From the NCBI RefSeq assembly GCF_040702505.1, contig NZ_JBFBLC010000002.1, forward strand, positions 848,836-912,835: a stretch of DNA of 64,000 bases, in the 5' to 3' direction. Position numbers and translations under genes: made by a program. The stretch is from Terrabacter sp040702505. Its GTDB lineage: Bacteria; Actinomycetota; Actinomycetes; Actinomycetales; Dermatophilaceae. The notes below the pieces were generated by a model, which had not been told where the DNA came from, searched no databases, and worked only from the letters and a program-made list of their open reading frames with translations. The stretch's first letter is position 1; every line of letters starts with the position of its first letter. This document shows, in pieces, positions 28,918 to 37,828 of this stretch.

Positions 28918-29984
28918 CGGGCTCCCTCGTCGAGCTGCAGCGTGGCCACGGGGTCGGCCAGGTGGCAGCGGATCTCACGGTTGACCAGTCCCGGCGTCGG
29001 CCGCCACTGGGGCAGCTCGGTGAAGCACCGGTCCCCCTCGACCAGCGTCTTGAACTCGCAACGCGGGTTGAACGAGCACCCGGACGGCAGGTTCAGCAGG
29101 CTGGGGGGCGAGCCCTTGATGGCCTTGAGCTCGGCGAGGTCCTCGCTGTGCGAGGGCATCGACTGGAGCAGGCCGTAGGTGTAGGGCATCGACGGCTGCG
29201 CCAGCACCTCCTTGGCACTGCCCTTCTCCACGCCGCGACCGGCGTACATCACGAGGATGTCGTCGGCCGTCTCGGCCACGACCGCGAGGTCGTGGGTGAT
29301 GAGGATGACCGCCGAGCCGAACTCCTTCTGGAGGTCGTTGACGAGGTCGAGGATCTGGGCCTGGACCGTCACGTCGAGTGCCGTGGTCGGCTCGTCGGCG
29401 ATGAGCAGCTTGGGGTTGTTGACCAGGCCGAGTGCGATCATGGCACGCTGGCGCATACCGCCGGAGAACTCGTGGGGGTACTGGTTGGCCCGTCGCTGCG
29501 GGTTGGGGATGCCCACGAGGTCGAGCATCTCGATGGCGCGCTTGAGGGCCACCTGCTTGCTCACCGAGTGGTGCGCCCGATAGGCCTCGGCGATCTGGCG
29601 CCCCACCTTGTGGAAGGGGTGCAGCGAGCTCTGCGGGTCCTGGAAGACCATCGCGGCCTTGGTGCTGCGGATCCTCTGGAACGTCGAGGCAGCCGCGCCG
29701 ACGAGCTCGATGCCGTCGAGCTTGATGCTGCCCGTGATCTGCGTGCGCTTCGGGTTGTGCAGGCCGAGGACGGCCATGCTGCTGACCGACTTGCCGGACC
29801 CCGACTCACCGACGATGGCGAGGGTGCGCCCGAGCCGGGCCTGGTAGGTCAGGTTGGAGACGGCCTTGACGACGCCCTCCTCGGTGGGGAAGGCCACCGA
29901 GAGGTCACTGACGTCGAGGACGACGTCGCCGGGGTCGCGGGCCTCCGCGGTCTGGGCGGAGACGGAGCTGGCGGTGGCGGTCAC
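28914..29984 (-). CDS. Peptide ABC transporter ATP-binding protein (OppD/DppD type)
   Basis: First ATPase of the importer. 356 residues from the GTG at 29984, which overlaps the permease stop (GTGA). Walker A GESGSGKSVSSMA near residue 60, signature SGGMRQRAMIALGL, Walker B LLIADEPTTALDVT, switch ITHDLAVVAE. The C-terminal region has MPYTYGLLQSMP and the cysteines of SGCSFNPRCEF. The first 20 residues (VTATASSVSAQTAEARD) are probably disordered. Forms the heterodimer with the next gene's product. Confidence 0.92.
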   Translation of the reverse strand: MTATASSVSAQTAEARDPGDVVLDVSDLSVAFPTEEGVVKAVSNLTYQARLGRTLAIVGESGSGKSVSSMAVLGLHNPKRTQITGSIKLDGIELVGAAASTFQRIRSTKAAMVFQDPQSSLHPFHKVGRQIAEAYRAHHSVSKQVALKRAIEMLDLVGIPNPQRRANQYPHEFSGGMRQRAMIALGLVNNPKLLIADEPTTALDVTVQAQILDLVNDLQKEFGSAVILITHDLAVVAETADDILVMYAGRGVEKGSAKEVLAQPSMPYTYGLLQSMPSHSEDLAELKAIKGSPPSLLNLPSGCSFNPRCEFKTLVEGDRCFTELPQWRPTPGLVNREIRCHLADPVATLQLDEGAR

Positions 29985-30967
29985 GAGAGCCTCACTCGCG
30001 GGTCGATGAAGGAGTAGGCGATGTCGACGAGGAGGTTCGCGATGACCACGACGACGGCGCCGATCAGGACGGTGCCCATGATCACCGGCAGGTCGTCGGC
30101 GCGGAGCGCGGCGAGGCCGCGGCGGCCGATGCCGTCGACGCCGAAGATCTGCTCGGTGATGAGCGTGCCGGTGAGCAGGGCCGCGATGTCGAGGCCGAGG
30201 ATCGTGGCGATGGGGCTCATCGCGGCGCGGAAGCCGTGCTTGAAGAGCACCGTCCGCTCGCTGATGCCCTTGGAGCGCGCCGTGCGGATGTAGTCCATCG
30301 ACAGCGTCTCGATCATCGAGTTGCGCGTGTAGCGGACGTACGAGGCGGAGGTCACCACGCCGAGGATCAGGGCCGGGGCCAGCATGCCGAGCAGGTACGG
30401 CCCGACCCCCGAGGACAGGTCTGAGTACTGCGGAAGGACGTTCCACAGGATCACGGGGTAGAGCGCGACGAGGAGGGCCAGCACGTAGTACGGGATCGAG
30501 CCGAGCACCTGCGAGGCACCGACCACGGTGCGGTCCATCGTGGTGCCGCGGCGGACCGCCGCGAAGATGCCCACCGTGACACCGATGACGAGGAACACGA
30601 CGGCGGCCATCAGGGCCAGCACGACGGTGTTCGGGAAGCGGCTGAAGAGCTCGTCGTTGACCGAGCGCCGCGTCACGAAGGAGAAGCCCAGGCAGGGGGC
30701 GCTGCAGTGGACGGTGTCGCCGGCGTAGACGAAGTCACGCCCGACGAACAGTCCCTTGAAGTAGTCGATGAACTGCACCGACAGCGGCTTGTCCAGTCCG
30801 AGGCTCTGGGTGATCTGCTGGAGCCGCTGCGGGTTGCAGCGCGTCTCGGGACACATCGCCTGGGCCGGGTCGGACGGTCCTGCGAAGAAGATGAGGAACG
30901 CCGAGACCAGCGTGGCCAGGACGACGCTCAGGGCGAGAGCCAACCGCCTGAGGATGTAGGTGAGCAC
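29981..30967 (-). CDS. Peptide ABC transporter permease (OppB/DppB type)
   Basis: Inner-membrane channel subunit, 328 residues from the GTG at 30967. The N-terminal YILRRLALALSVVLATLVSAF signature of the family's first helix is followed by an external loop with two close Cys residues (MCPETRC) and another pair (HCSAPC). Then come further helices and the EAA loop (SMDYIRTARSKGISERTVLFKHGFR shape) that contacts the ATPases. About six membrane segments. A strong hairpin (30999-31030) separates it from the binding-protein gene. Confidence 0.92.
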   Translation of the reverse strand: MLTYILRRLALALSVVLATLVSAFLIFFAGPSDPAQAMCPETRCNPQRLQQITQSLGLDKPLSVQFIDYFKGLFVGRDFVYAGDTVHCSAPCLGFSFVTRRSVNDELFSRFPNTVVLALMAAVVFLVIGVTVGIFAAVRRGTTMDRTVVGASQVLGSIPYYVLALLVALYPVILWNVLPQYSDLSSGVGPYLLGMLAPALILGVVTSASYVRYTRNSMIETLSMDYIRTARSKGISERTVLFKHGFRAAMSPIATILGLDIAALLTGTLITEQIFGVDGIGRRGLAALRADDLPVIMGTVLIGAVVVVIANLLVDIAYSFIDPRVRLS

Positions 30968-30998
30968 GTGTTGCCTTCCAAACGAGATGGGCGCCGAC

Positions 30999-31070
30999 GG
31001 TGGGGGCCCGGGAAACCCCGGACCCCCACCCACGACTGTCGGATCAGATCCTGCTCTCCGTGGGGAGAGC
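30999..31070 (-). terminator. Two hairpins between the binding-protein and permease genes
   Basis: On the minus strand the first hairpin after the stop has arms GCTCTCC/GGAGAGC (31053-31070). The second pairs GGTGGGGG with CCCCCACC plus a GC-rich inner stem (30999-31030). Such structures after solute-binding-protein genes usually raise that mRNA's abundance relative to the downstream genes; that role is inferred. Confidence 0.65.
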
Positions 31071-31083
31071 TGTCAGCACCGAC

Positions 31084-32862
31084 TTACTGGTCGAGCCAGA
31101 CGTCGTTGAGGTCCGGCATGCCCTTGTTCGGGTTGTTGTGGACGTTCTTGACCTTCGTGCCGAAGACCGAGTTGCCCTTGTCGTTGTAGTCCGGGATGGC
31201 CAGGAGGTAGTTCTCCGTGAGCCACTTGTCCATCTTGCCCCACTCCGGGCCCTGCTCCGTGATGGAGAGCTGCTGGATGCGCTTGATCTCGGCGTCGATC
31301 TTGGCGTCGGAGAAGTTGCCGAAGGTCGTGCCACCCTGCGAGAGGGCGATCGTGCCGAAGGTGGGCGGGATGATCGAGTCAGCCGACGGCCAGTCGAAGC
31401 ACCAGCCGCGCGGCGACTGGAGCATGTTGTACTTGCCCTTCGGGTCGCCGACGATCTTGCGGCGCTCCTTGCCGGGGACGCCGATGTCCTGGACCTTGAA
31501 GCCGGCCTTCTCGAGGGCCTGCTTGCGGACCTGGTTGACCTTCTGGGCCTGGTCGTCGTCGTTCGTGTAGTAGTACACGAGCTCGAACGGCTTGTCGGCG
31601 CCGTAGCCGGCAGCGGCCAGCATCTTCTTGGCCTGCTCCGGGTCGCCGTCGCCCTGGCCGTTCATCTTGAAGCCGGGAGCGGCCTCGGCCTGGTAGTCGA
31701 GGTGGCCGGGGATCTGCGGCGGGATGATGGTGCTGGCGGGCGAGAACGAGTGCGACGTCTCACCGCCGGCCTTGTGGATCGAGTCGAACGGCCACGCGAC
31801 CGCGATCGCCTTGCGCACCGGCATGGGGATCTTGCGGGCGTCGAGGTTGACCATGATCACGCAGGAGGACGGGCCCTCCTCGAACTGGGCCTTCTTGTCG
31901 CCCTCGATCTGCGGGATGAGCGAGGAGTCGATCGGGTCCCAGTTGAGGGTCGTGGCGTCGGTGCCGTTGGAGGCGAGGATCGCGGTCTGCGTCTTGATCG
32001 CGTCGACGCCCCACTTGAAGTCGAAGCCGTCGGGGTAGTCGTTGCGCGCCGGGTCGGTCTTCGGGTCCCAGTTGGGGTTGCGCTTGAGGGTCAGCTCGGT
32101 GCCCGGGGTGTACTTGTCGAACATGTACGGGCCGGTGGCCAGCGGGTGCAGCTGGTAGTCGGCCTTCTTGTCCTTCGCCTCGGGGATCGGCGTGAACTGG
32201 TTGAAGGAGACGAAGTAGGGCAGCGTCTCGAAGCGCTTCTCGAGGTGGAAGACGACGGTCTTGTCGTCGGTGGCCTCGACGCCCTTCCAGTTCTTGTCGC
32301 CCTTGTAGGGGCCCTGGTAGTCCGCGCCGCCCTTGAAGAACTCCTTCTGGTACGTCGGACCGTTGGCCGCGAGGTCGGGGTCGAAGGAGCGCTTGGCCGC
32401 GAAGACGATGTCCTGCGCCTTGACCGGGCTGCCGTCCTCGTACTTCAGGCCGTCCTTGAGCGTGAAGGTCCAGGTCAGGCCGTCCTCGGACTGCTTGCCG
32501 AGGTCGGTGGCGAGGTCCGGCACGAGGACCTGCTTGCCGTTGCGGCTGACGTAGGTCGTCAGGGCACGGTGCGTGAGCGAGAAGATGACGGCCGTGTCCT
32601 GGTAGAACTGGTCGCTCGGGTCCATGTTGGCCGGGGTCGTCGAGTAGGCGACGGTGAGGATGCCGCCCTTCTTCGCACCGGGGACCGCCGGGGCGGGGCC
32701 CTTGGCGTTCGGGTCGAGGGCTGCTCCGGCGGTGTCGACCTTGCCGCCGTTGCCACCGTTGGTGCCGCCGTTGCCGGTCTGGTTGGCAGCCGGTGCACCG
32801 CAGGCCGCGACGAAGCCGAGGGAAGCCGCGGCTCCCACGGTCAGGACTTTGGTCCAGCGCAT
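31084..32862 (-). CDS. Peptide ABC transporter substrate-binding lipoprotein
   Basis: Extracytoplasmic receptor of SBP family 5. 592 residues: signal peptide (RWTKVLTVGAAASLGFVAAC) with a lipobox whose Cys is near residue 21, a Gly/Asn-rich linker (QTGNGGTNGGNGG), then the family 5 fold. Seen in it: GGILTVAYSTTPANMDP, DLATDLGKQSEDGLTWTF and HPLATGPYMFD. The ATG at 32862 has AAAGGGAG ten bases upstream. Family 5 proteins bind di- or oligopeptides or other small ligands; the ligand cannot be read from sequence. Confidence 0.93.
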   Translation of the reverse strand: MRWTKVLTVGAAASLGFVAACGAPAANQTGNGGTNGGNGGKVDTAGAALDPNAKGPAPAVPGAKKGGILTVAYSTTPANMDPSDQFYQDTAVIFSLTHRALTTYVSRNGKQVLVPDLATDLGKQSEDGLTWTFTLKDGLKYEDGSPVKAQDIVFAAKRSFDPDLAANGPTYQKEFFKGGADYQGPYKGDKNWKGVEATDDKTVVFHLEKRFETLPYFVSFNQFTPIPEAKDKKADYQLHPLATGPYMFDKYTPGTELTLKRNPNWDPKTDPARNDYPDGFDFKWGVDAIKTQTAILASNGTDATTLNWDPIDSSLIPQIEGDKKAQFEEGPSSCVIMVNLDARKIPMPVRKAIAVAWPFDSIHKAGGETSHSFSPASTIIPPQIPGHLDYQAEAAPGFKMNGQGDGDPEQAKKMLAAAGYGADKPFELVYYYTNDDDQAQKVNQVRKQALEKAGFKVQDIGVPGKERRKIVGDPKGKYNMLQSPRGWCFDWPSADSIIPPTFGTIALSQGGTTFGNFSDAKIDAEIKRIQQLSITEQGPEWGKMDKWLTENYLLAIPDYNDKGNSVFGTKVKNVHNNPNKGMPDLNDVWLDQ

Positions 32863-32887
32863 TGTTGTTTGCTCCCTTTGTGCTTGT

Positions 32888-32905
32888 CCCGGCGTTTTTA
32901 CCGGG
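32888..32905 (-). other. Short hairpin between permease 2 and binding-protein genes
   Basis: CCCGG and CCGGG arms around an A-rich 8-base loop, 26 bases before the binding-protein start. It could act as a partial terminator or mRNA-stability element. Confidence 0.4.
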
Positions 32906-32933
32906 AACATCTGGTGGCCGAGACCCGGTGGGG

Positions 32934-33974
32934 TCAGCGGCGGCTGGTCGGGTCGAACGCGTCGCGGATCGAGTCGCCGAGCAGGCTGAGGGCCAGCACG
33001 AGCAGCGACAGACCGATGACGGAGGGCCACAACCACAGCGGGTAGGTGGCGAAGAGGTTCTGCGCATCGGCGATGGTGCGGCCCCAGGAGGCCGTCGGCT
33101 CGACGAGACCGGCGCCGAGGTAGCTCAGGGTGGCCTCGTAGGTGATGTAGGCCGGGACCGCGATCGAGGCGGAGACGATGATCGGCCCGACGAGGTTGGG
33201 CAGGATCTCCTTGAAGAGGATCTGACGGGTCGGCACGCCGATGGCGCGCGCCGCCTGCACGAACTCCCGCTCTCGCAGGCTCTTGACCTCACCTCGGACC
33301 AGGCGCGCCAGTCCCATCCAGCCGAAGACGAAGAGGATGACGATGAGGATGAAGAAGCGGATCCGGGAGGTCTCGTCGGCTGTGAGGTCGCCCTTGGCCG
33401 CGAAGCCCTTCTCCATGATCGGCACGATCGCGAGCACGAGCAGCAGGATCGGCAGCGACAGGAAGAAGTCGATGACCCACGAGATGATCTTGTCGGCGAC
33501 GCCGCCGAGGTAGCCGGCGATGAGCCCGAGGGTGACGCCGATGATCGTCGAGGCCGCTGCTGCGACGAAGCCGATGATGAGCGAGGGCCGCGCGCCCACG
33601 GCCCAGCGGGCGAAGAGGTCACGACCGAGGCGGGGCTCGACGCCCAGCCAGTGGGCCGAGCTGGTGCCGACCTCGGGAAGGCCGTTGAAGTCGATGAGCT
33701 TGGTGTGCACCGCGTAGGGGTCGGCTGCCGCGCCGGTCATCGGGTCGGTGGACTCGAGGGAGTAGAGCAGCGGCGCGAAGATCGCGACGAGGATGAAGAA
33801 GACGATGATGGCGAAGCAGACGATCGCGACCTTGTCCTTCTTCAGCCGGGCCCAGGCGACCTGGCCGGGAGAGCGTCCGGTGCGCACCTCCTGGTGTTCA
33901 CGGACCGGCGTCGAAGCCTCCTCCTCGGGCACCTCGGTCAGCGTTCCTGCTGAGGGCTCCGGCATTGCGTTCAA
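32934..33974 (-). CDS. Peptide ABC transporter permease (OppC/DppC type)
   Basis: Second channel subunit and first gene of the operon, 346 residues. A soluble acidic N-terminus of about 40 residues precedes the first helix (KVAIVCFAIIVFFILVAIFAPLL). The periplasmic segment HWLGVEPRLGRDLFARW is the OppC signature, and the EAA loop REREFVQAARAIGVP follows. The order permease-binding protein-permease-ATPase-ATPase is unusual; the binding protein is more often first. I choose TTG at 33974 because GGAG lies eight bases upstream; the ATG three codons later has no comparable site. Confidence 0.91.
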   Translation of the reverse strand: MNAMPEPSAGTLTEVPEEEASTPVREHQEVRTGRSPGQVAWARLKKDKVAIVCFAIIVFFILVAIFAPLLYSLESTDPMTGAAADPYAVHTKLIDFNGLPEVGTSSAHWLGVEPRLGRDLFARWAVGARPSLIIGFVAAAASTIIGVTLGLIAGYLGGVADKIISWVIDFFLSLPILLLVLAIVPIMEKGFAAKGDLTADETSRIRFFILIVILFVFGWMGLARLVRGEVKSLREREFVQAARAIGVPTRQILFKEILPNLVGPIIVSASIAVPAYITYEATLSYLGAGLVEPTASWGRTIADAQNLFATYPLWLWPSVIGLSLLVLALSLLGDSIRDAFDPTSRR

Positions 33975-34211
33975 CGCGTTGTCTCCATCCTTGTGGGATC
34001 ACATCCGACCCGGGTCCGGCCAGGGAACCTGCCTCCCGGGGCGCCCGTTCGGGGCGCGCCGACCATCCGACTCCACCCCCGCCGGGACGACGTGAGCCTG
34101 CCACACAGAATCCCGACGTCCAAGCACCGAGATGGTCATGGATGACAAATCGTTACCGAGCACCACGTTGTGCCGCACAACGTCCGTCGGCACCGATCGG
34201 GGTCGAAACAT
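33975..34211. other. Intergenic region upstream of the peptide transporter
   Basis: 237 bases between rarA and the transporter operon, without a gene that I can support. It should hold the operon's promoter, but I see no clear -35/-10 pair. The one clear element is the 19-bp palindrome at 34165. Confidence 0.5.
34165..34183. promoter_or_regulatory. 19-bp palindrome, candidate operator of the peptide transporter
   Basis: ACGTTGTGC, a central C, and GCACAACGT form a perfect inverted repeat about 190 bases upstream of the first transporter gene and 29 bases past the rarA stop. The layout is typical of a dimeric repressor site; the regulator is not in the window. Confidence 0.5.
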
Positions 34212-35615
34212 TCACTGGCGGCGCGTGCGTCCCAGGCGTCCCGAGAGCCACTCCCAGCGGGTGCGCAGGCGCTCCTCGAAGCCGCGGTCGGTGGGCCGGT
34301 AGTAGCTCACCTCGCCGTCCAGGTCGTCCGGGAGGTACTGCTGCGCGGCGACGCCGTCCGGCTCGTCGTGCGCATAGACGTACCCCTTGCCGCTGCCGAG
34401 GCGCTCCGCGCCCGCGTAGCCGCTGCCGCGCAGGTGCGCGGGCACGACGCCACCCCGCCCCGCGCGTACGTCGGCGATCGCCTCGTTGATCCCGAGGTAG
34501 GCCGCATTGGACTTGGGCGCGAGCGCGTTGTGAACGACGGCCTGCGCCAGGATGATCCGCGCCTCCGGCATCCCGATCTGGGCGACGGCGTGCATCGCCG
34601 CGACCGCCGTCTGCAGCGCCGTCGGGTCCCCCATGCCGACGTCCTCGCTCGCCGAGATGACGATGCGACGGGCGATGAACCGGGGGTCCTCCCCCGCCTC
34701 GAGCATGCGGGCGAGGTAGTGCAGGGCCGCGTCCACGTCGCTGCCCCGCATCGACTTGATGAGTGCGCTCGCGACGTCGTAGTGCTGGTCCCCCGCCCGG
34801 TCATAGCGCACGGCGGCCTGCGCGACCGCCTGCTCGACGTGGGCGAGGGTGATCTCGACCGGGTCGTCGGACAGGCGTCCGGGCGGCTGCGCGTCGAGCG
34901 CGACGCCTGCCGCGGCCTCCAGCGAGGTCAGGGCCCGCCGGGCGTCGCCGCCGGCGATCCGCACGAGGTGCTCGACGGCGTCGGGGGCGAGCGTGTGCTC
35001 GCCGGCGAACCCACGTTCGTCGCCGAGCGCCGCGAGGAGCAGGTCCGCGATCTCCTCGTCGGAGAGGGACTCGAGCGTCACCAGGACCGAGCGCGAGAGC
35101 AACGGGGAGATGATGCTGAAGGACGGGTTCTCGGTGGTCGCGGCGACGAGGATGACCGTGCGGTTCTCGACGCCCGGCAACAGCGCGTCCTGCTGCGCCT
35201 TGGTGAAGCGGTGGATCTCGTCGAGGAAGAGCACCGTCTGACGGCTGTAGAGGTCGCGCTCCCGCACGGCGGCGTCCATCACGGAGCGGACGTCCTTGAC
35301 CCCGGCCGTCACGGCGGACAGCTCGACGAACCGGCGGTCCGCAGCGGTGGCGACCAGGTGCGCCAGGGTCGTCTTGCCCGTGCCGGGCGGACCCCACAGG
35401 ATCGCCGACAGCGGTCCGGCCGCACCTCCGGAACCCTCGATGAGCCGCCGCAGCGGGCTGCCGGGCCGGAGCACCTTGGCCTGGCCACGGACCTCGTCGA
35501 GCGAGCGCGGACGCATCCGGACTGCGAGCGGCGCGACCCCGGCCGACGCGGGCTGCTCGCCGCGCTCGAGCGCAGAGGCCGCTCCGAAGAGGTCTCCCGG
35601 GCTGTTCGACATCAC
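34212..35615 (-). CDS. rarA: Replication-associated recombination protein A (RarA/MgsA)
   Basis: AAA+ ATPase related to clamp loaders that acts at stalled replication forks. 467 residues: RMRPRSLDEVRGQ near residue 35, Walker A WGPPGTGKTT near 75, Walker B VLFLDEIHRF near 130, sensor ATTENPSF, arginine-finger SRS, then a RarA-type C-domain (KSMRGSDVDAALHYLARML, SEDVGMGDP, LPDDLDG). The GTG at 35615 lies 6 bases after a TAGCCT -10 and lacks a ribosome binding site, so it is probably leaderless; an ATG one codon on is the alternative. Divergent from the MMPL gene, 17 bases away. Confidence 0.94.
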   Translation of the reverse strand: MMSNSPGDLFGAASALERGEQPASAGVAPLAVRMRPRSLDEVRGQAKVLRPGSPLRRLIEGSGGAAGPLSAILWGPPGTGKTTLAHLVATAADRRFVELSAVTAGVKDVRSVMDAAVRERDLYSRQTVLFLDEIHRFTKAQQDALLPGVENRTVILVAATTENPSFSIISPLLSRSVLVTLESLSDEEIADLLLAALGDERGFAGEHTLAPDAVEHLVRIAGGDARRALTSLEAAAGVALDAQPPGRLSDDPVEITLAHVEQAVAQAAVRYDRAGDQHYDVASALIKSMRGSDVDAALHYLARMLEAGEDPRFIARRIVISASEDVGMGDPTALQTAVAAMHAVAQIGMPEARIILAQAVVHNALAPKSNAAYLGINEAIADVRAGRGGVVPAHLRGSGYAGAERLGSGKGYVYAHDEPDGVAAQQYLPDDLDGEVSYYRPTDRGFEERLRTRWEWLSGRLGRTRRQ

Positions 35616-35621
35616 TGTGGA

Positions 35622-35627
35622 AGGCTA
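35622..35627 (-). promoter_or_regulatory. -10 element of rarA, leaderless
   Basis: TAGCCT on the minus strand ends 6 bases before the rarA GTG. On the plus strand the overlapping GGAAGG (35619-35624) is the ribosome binding site of the divergent MMPL gene, so both signals share base pairs. Confidence 0.5.
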
Positions 35628-35632
35628 TCCGT

Positions 35633-37828
35633 GTGCAGAACCACCCACCGGCCGGTCCGACGCCGCGCACCCGCCTCGCCCGGCTCGGAGGAGTGATCGC
35701 CCGGCACCCGCGCAGCTGGGTGGCCGTCTGGGCCGTCGTCGCGGCAGCCTGCTTCGCGATCGCCGTCGGCGGGGTGACGGGTGAGTCCCTCTTCGAGCGC
35801 CTCCACTCGGGTGCCCCCACGGTGGCGTCCGAGTCCTCGCGGGCGCAGGACGTCATCGCGCAGAGCCAGCCGGCCCTCGAGACGCTGACCCTGCAGGTGA
35901 CCGGGGCGAGGCTCGATGACCCCGCGACCGTCGCCAGGGGCGCTGCGGCCACCAAGGAGATCGCCGGCGTGCCCGGCGTCAAGAGCGTGCGGTCTCCCCT
36001 GCTGTCCCCCAAGGGCGTCGACGACCCCCGGACGGCGTTCCTGCTGGAGGGCGGCTCGCCGGCCGCCGGTGGGTTCGTCACCGTCGTCGACTTCGAGCCG
36101 GGCCAGGACAAGGCCGCGCAGGACGCCGCCGAGGCGAAGGCGGAGCAGAAGCTGCTCGCCGTGCCCGCGGCCATGGGCGCCCAGGGATCGGTCGGCAGCA
36201 CCAACAAGGTCATCAAGGCGATCACCAGCACCGTCGAGCGCGACCTGCTGCGCGGCGAGGGGATCGCCCTGCCGCTCACCTTCCTCGTCATGTTCTTCGT
36301 CTTCGCCGGGTTCATAGCCGCAGGCATGCCGGTCGTCGGCGCCCTGGTCTCGATCGGCGGAGCCCTGCTGTCGCTCTTCGTCTTCTCGCACGTCGTCGAC
36401 CTCGACGCGACGGTCGTCAACATCGTGACGCTGCTCGGCCTGGGCCTCTCGATCGACTACGGCCTGCTCACGGTGAGCCGGTTCCGTGAGGAGCTCGCGC
36501 ACCGGGCGCACGAGGTGCCCACGCGCGAGGAGGTGGCCCTGGCCGCCGAGCGCACCGTCGCCACCTCCGGCCGCACGGTGCTCTTCTCCGGGCTCACTGT
36601 CGCGATCGCCCTCGCCGGCCTGCTGATCTTCGAGGCCTCGATCATGCGCGCGATCGGCGTCGCCGGCGTCAGCGTCGTCCTCGTGGCGATGGTCGTCGCC
36701 ATCACGCTCGTGCCCGCCCTCTGCGTCCTGGGAGCAAGACGACTGGCACGCAAAGCGGTCGAGCGCACGTCCGACGTCGGGTTCTTCTCGCGACTGGCCG
36801 ACGGCGTGCAGGGCAGACCGGTCGTCGTCATCGTCGGGATCGTCGTGGTGCTCGTCTTCCTCGCCCTGCCGACCCTGTCGATGCGGCTCACCTCCTCCGG
36901 TACGGAGCTGCTGCCGAAGGACGCGCAGCAGCGGGTCTTCTTCGACCAGCTGAACCGGGACTACCCGGCGCTATCGTCACCCGAGGTGACCGTCGTGGCC
37001 GCGTCTGCCGACACCGCTGCCGTGACCGCCTGGGCCCAGCAGTTCAAGACCAGCCCGGGAGTGGAGAGCGTCGCGGTGCAGCCGCTCGGCGCGACGCACC
37101 AGCGGGTCGACCTCCGGGTCGCGGGCCGGCCGACCTCCAACGACGCCCAGGACCTCGTGTCGCGCGTCCGCGGCACCACCGCCCCCTTCCAGACGCTGAC
37201 CACCGGCCAGGCTGCGGGCCAGATCGACTTCCTCGACTCCATGGCGGCACGGGCGCCGTATGCCGTGGGCCTCGTCGTGCTCGGCACGTTCGTGCTGCTC
37301 TTCCTCATGACCGGGTCGGTCGTCATGCCGGTCAAGGCGCTGCTGCTCAACGTCATCTCCCTGGGAGCGGCGCTCGGCGTCGTCGTGTGGATCTTCCAGG
37401 ATCCCCACCTCGAGGGGCTGCTCAACTTCTCGTCGGTGGGGGCCGTGGAGTCGATGGTCCCGTTCCTCGTGCTGGCCTTCGGCTTCGGCCTGTCGATGGA
37501 CTACGAGGTGTTCCTGCTGTCGCGGATCGTCGAGTTCCACCGGCAAGGCGTCGAGAACGATCGCGCCGTCTCCCTGGGCCTGCAGCGGACGGGGCGGATC
37601 ATCACCTCGGCGGCCCTGCTCATCGTCATCGTCTTCGCCGGCTTCGTCGCCGGCGACATCCTCATCATCAAGCAGATGGGCCTGGCCCTCGTGGCCGCCG
37701 TCGTCATCGACGCGACCCTCGTGCGGATGCTGCTCGTGCCCGCCACCATGACCCTGCTCGGGCGGTGGAACTGGTGGGCGCCGGCGCCGCTGCGCCGCCT
37801 GCACGACCGCTTCGGGATCACGGAGTGA
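35633..37828 (+). CDS. MMPL-family membrane transporter
   Basis: RND-superfamily exporter of the MMPL family, 731 residues, with a 2-fold repeat: one helix, a large outside loop (50-195), five helices (about 205-360), one helix near 390, a second loop (420-540), and five helices to the end. The proton-relay type motifs LGLGLSIDYGLLTVSRFREE (near 275) and AFGFGLSMDYEVFLLSRIVE (near 615) carry the Asp-Tyr pairs. Actinobacterial members export lipids or drugs; the substrate here is unknown. The GTG has GGAAGG eight bases upstream. The stop overlaps the following acetyltransferase gene. Confidence 0.9.
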   Translation: MQNHPPAGPTPRTRLARLGGVIARHPRSWVAVWAVVAAACFAIAVGGVTGESLFERLHSGAPTVASESSRAQDVIAQSQPALETLTLQVTGARLDDPATVARGAAATKEIAGVPGVKSVRSPLLSPKGVDDPRTAFLLEGGSPAAGGFVTVVDFEPGQDKAAQDAAEAKAEQKLLAVPAAMGAQGSVGSTNKVIKAITSTVERDLLRGEGIALPLTFLVMFFVFAGFIAAGMPVVGALVSIGGALLSLFVFSHVVDLDATVVNIVTLLGLGLSIDYGLLTVSRFREELAHRAHEVPTREEVALAAERTVATSGRTVLFSGLTVAIALAGLLIFEASIMRAIGVAGVSVVLVAMVVAITLVPALCVLGARRLARKAVERTSDVGFFSRLADGVQGRPVVVIVGIVVVLVFLALPTLSMRLTSSGTELLPKDAQQRVFFDQLNRDYPALSSPEVTVVAASADTAAVTAWAQQFKTSPGVESVAVQPLGATHQRVDLRVAGRPTSNDAQDLVSRVRGTTAPFQTLTTGQAAGQIDFLDSMAARAPYAVGLVVLGTFVLLFLMTGSVVMPVKALLLNVISLGAALGVVVWIFQDPHLEGLLNFSSVGAVESMVPFLVLAFGFGLSMDYEVFLLSRIVEFHRQGVENDRAVSLGLQRTGRIITSAALLIVIVFAGFVAGDILIIKQMGLALVAAVVIDATLVRMLLVPATMTLLGRWNWWAPAPLRRLHDRFGITE

